From: Dipetalonema caudispina
Taxonomy: Eukaryota; Nematoda; Chromadorea; Rhabditida; Onchocercidae
Direction: 5' to 3'
DNA: 64,000 nucleotides
Assembly (NCBI GenBank): GCA_013365325.1
Contig: JABVXV010000004.1
Location: forward strand, 124,001-188,000
Shown one piece after another: positions 63,095 to 64,000 of the stretch. The notes beneath the pieces were generated by a model. It did no database searches, was not told where the DNA came from, and was given only the letters and a program-made list of their open reading frames with translations. The position numbers were made by a program, and so were the translations under genes. Position 1 is the first letter of the stretch. Every line of letters begins with the position of its first letter.

Positions 63095-64000
63095 TTAGAA
63101 ACTATCGATTAGATTTTGAATCTGAGTCTAGAAGTATTGATGCTTTAGGATTTTTCATTGCACACAAACTAGTGCGGTTTCACTCCGACTTTTTTCAAAG
63201 ATATACCTGTTCATATCAATTAACCTTTAGCCTTATAATTCTACTTTTATCTGAATCTGATTTCGATCTTCTCCAGTTAGGATGGCTTTTTGATTCCAGC
63301 TAATTACTTCTAGGCAAAAGGATCAACAACATCTGCTCCGAAATATTTTACCGCAAACGGATCTTCTGTTTAATTTCACTTCCCGAAATATTTTTTGGCC
63401 AACGCTTCTTTCAAGAATTTTTTCTTGCTTCATTCTTTCGACTTCTTTGTACTCTTTGATTGCATTACATCAATTTATGATGTTTTCTCTTCTTCTCTTC
63501 CTTTTTTCAAACTGTTGTATCAAAGTTTCGAAATAAAAAGAGAAGGAAACAGAGTAAAGAGTGATCATCTGCCATGTTCTACAAACATTGTAAATGTATC
63601 TCTTTACACAAATATCATAAATAATTCTATCTTGTGAATTACGTTGCAAACCTTTCATGCGGTATATTTCTCTCCGTTTTGTTTCCTCATACTATCCTTT
63701 AAGCTTCATGTGTCAAACATCATAAAATGTTTCAAAAGCTTGAAATTGATGTTTTTTATTCGGAAAAGTTTCTGTTGTATCAATTCGCTTCTCCTATACG
63801 AAACTTTTCACTTCGAATAAATGATTTCAATGTTTTGTGAAATGATAACGTCTATCAGATAGATTTTTACCACCACCTTTAATCTTATTTCCGAAATACA
63901 TCATTACATTTAGACAATTCTTCACTTTTATTCACACCAACTATTGAAAGTTACTCTGTCTTAAATCACTTCATTTATTTTGAAACGAAATTCTGATTGA
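63095..64000. other. right-hand edge, no gene recognised
   Basis: AT-rich and T-rich. A plus frame at 63395-63637 (80 codons, rich in F and S) overlaps a minus frame; both look like chance products of base composition. Confidence 0.5.

Overview
The window is nuclear DNA of a nematode, most probably a filarial (onchocercid) worm. The base composition is AT-rich. Genes are cut into many short exons with GT-AG introns of about 100-800 bases and strong TTTTCAG-type acceptors. Several acceptors lie only a few bases before the start codon, as expected for spliced-leader addition. Gene content is nematode-typical: a cuticlin-like ZP protein, a Scratch zinc-finger protein, VHA-10, UBL-5 and a small Ly6/GPI protein. 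Species cannot be fixed from the sequence alone. Gene models were built by hand from reading frames, splice phases and recalled family sequences; no database was searched. LAYOUT: 0.4-3.1 kb, cuticlin-like ZP gene (+). 6.0-10.0 kb, Scratch-type C2H2 factor (-). 10.0-17.4 kb, a gene-poor stretch with several short coding-like ORFs, three of which I give as tentative genes. 17.5-18.2 kb, Ly6-like GPI protein (+). 19.3-20.5 kb, an unrecognised multi-exon gene (+). 21.6-25.4 kb, type I DnaJ of the DNAJA2/DNJ-19 group (+). 26.8-28.3 kb, syntaxin-17 (-). 28.7-34.5 kb, PAXBP1/GCFC (-). 36.9-40.4 kb, alpha-tubulin without Lys40 (+). 44.1-45.2 kb, PTTG1IP-like membrane protein (+). 46.6-49.0 kb, a possible micro-ORF, ubl-5 and vha-10 (-). 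50.0-61.0 kb, TRAPPC8 (-). 61-64 kb, no gene, but a probable Tc1-like transposon scrap. HOW GENES RELATE: most are housekeeping genes of unrelated pathways (splicing, trafficking, autophagy, proton pumping, cytoskeleton, chaperoning). Two same-strand groups look like operons: PAXBP1 then STX17 (420-base gap), and possibly TRAPPC8, vha-10 and ubl-5. The least explained items are a 58-base near-perfect palindrome covering the end of the cuticlin coding sequence, a candidate small secreted protein at 12.2-12.9 kb, coding-like micro-ORFs at 11.6 and 46.7 kb, and the unrecognised gene at 19.3-20.5 kb. No RNA genes, CRISPR arrays or bacterial-type operons were seen.
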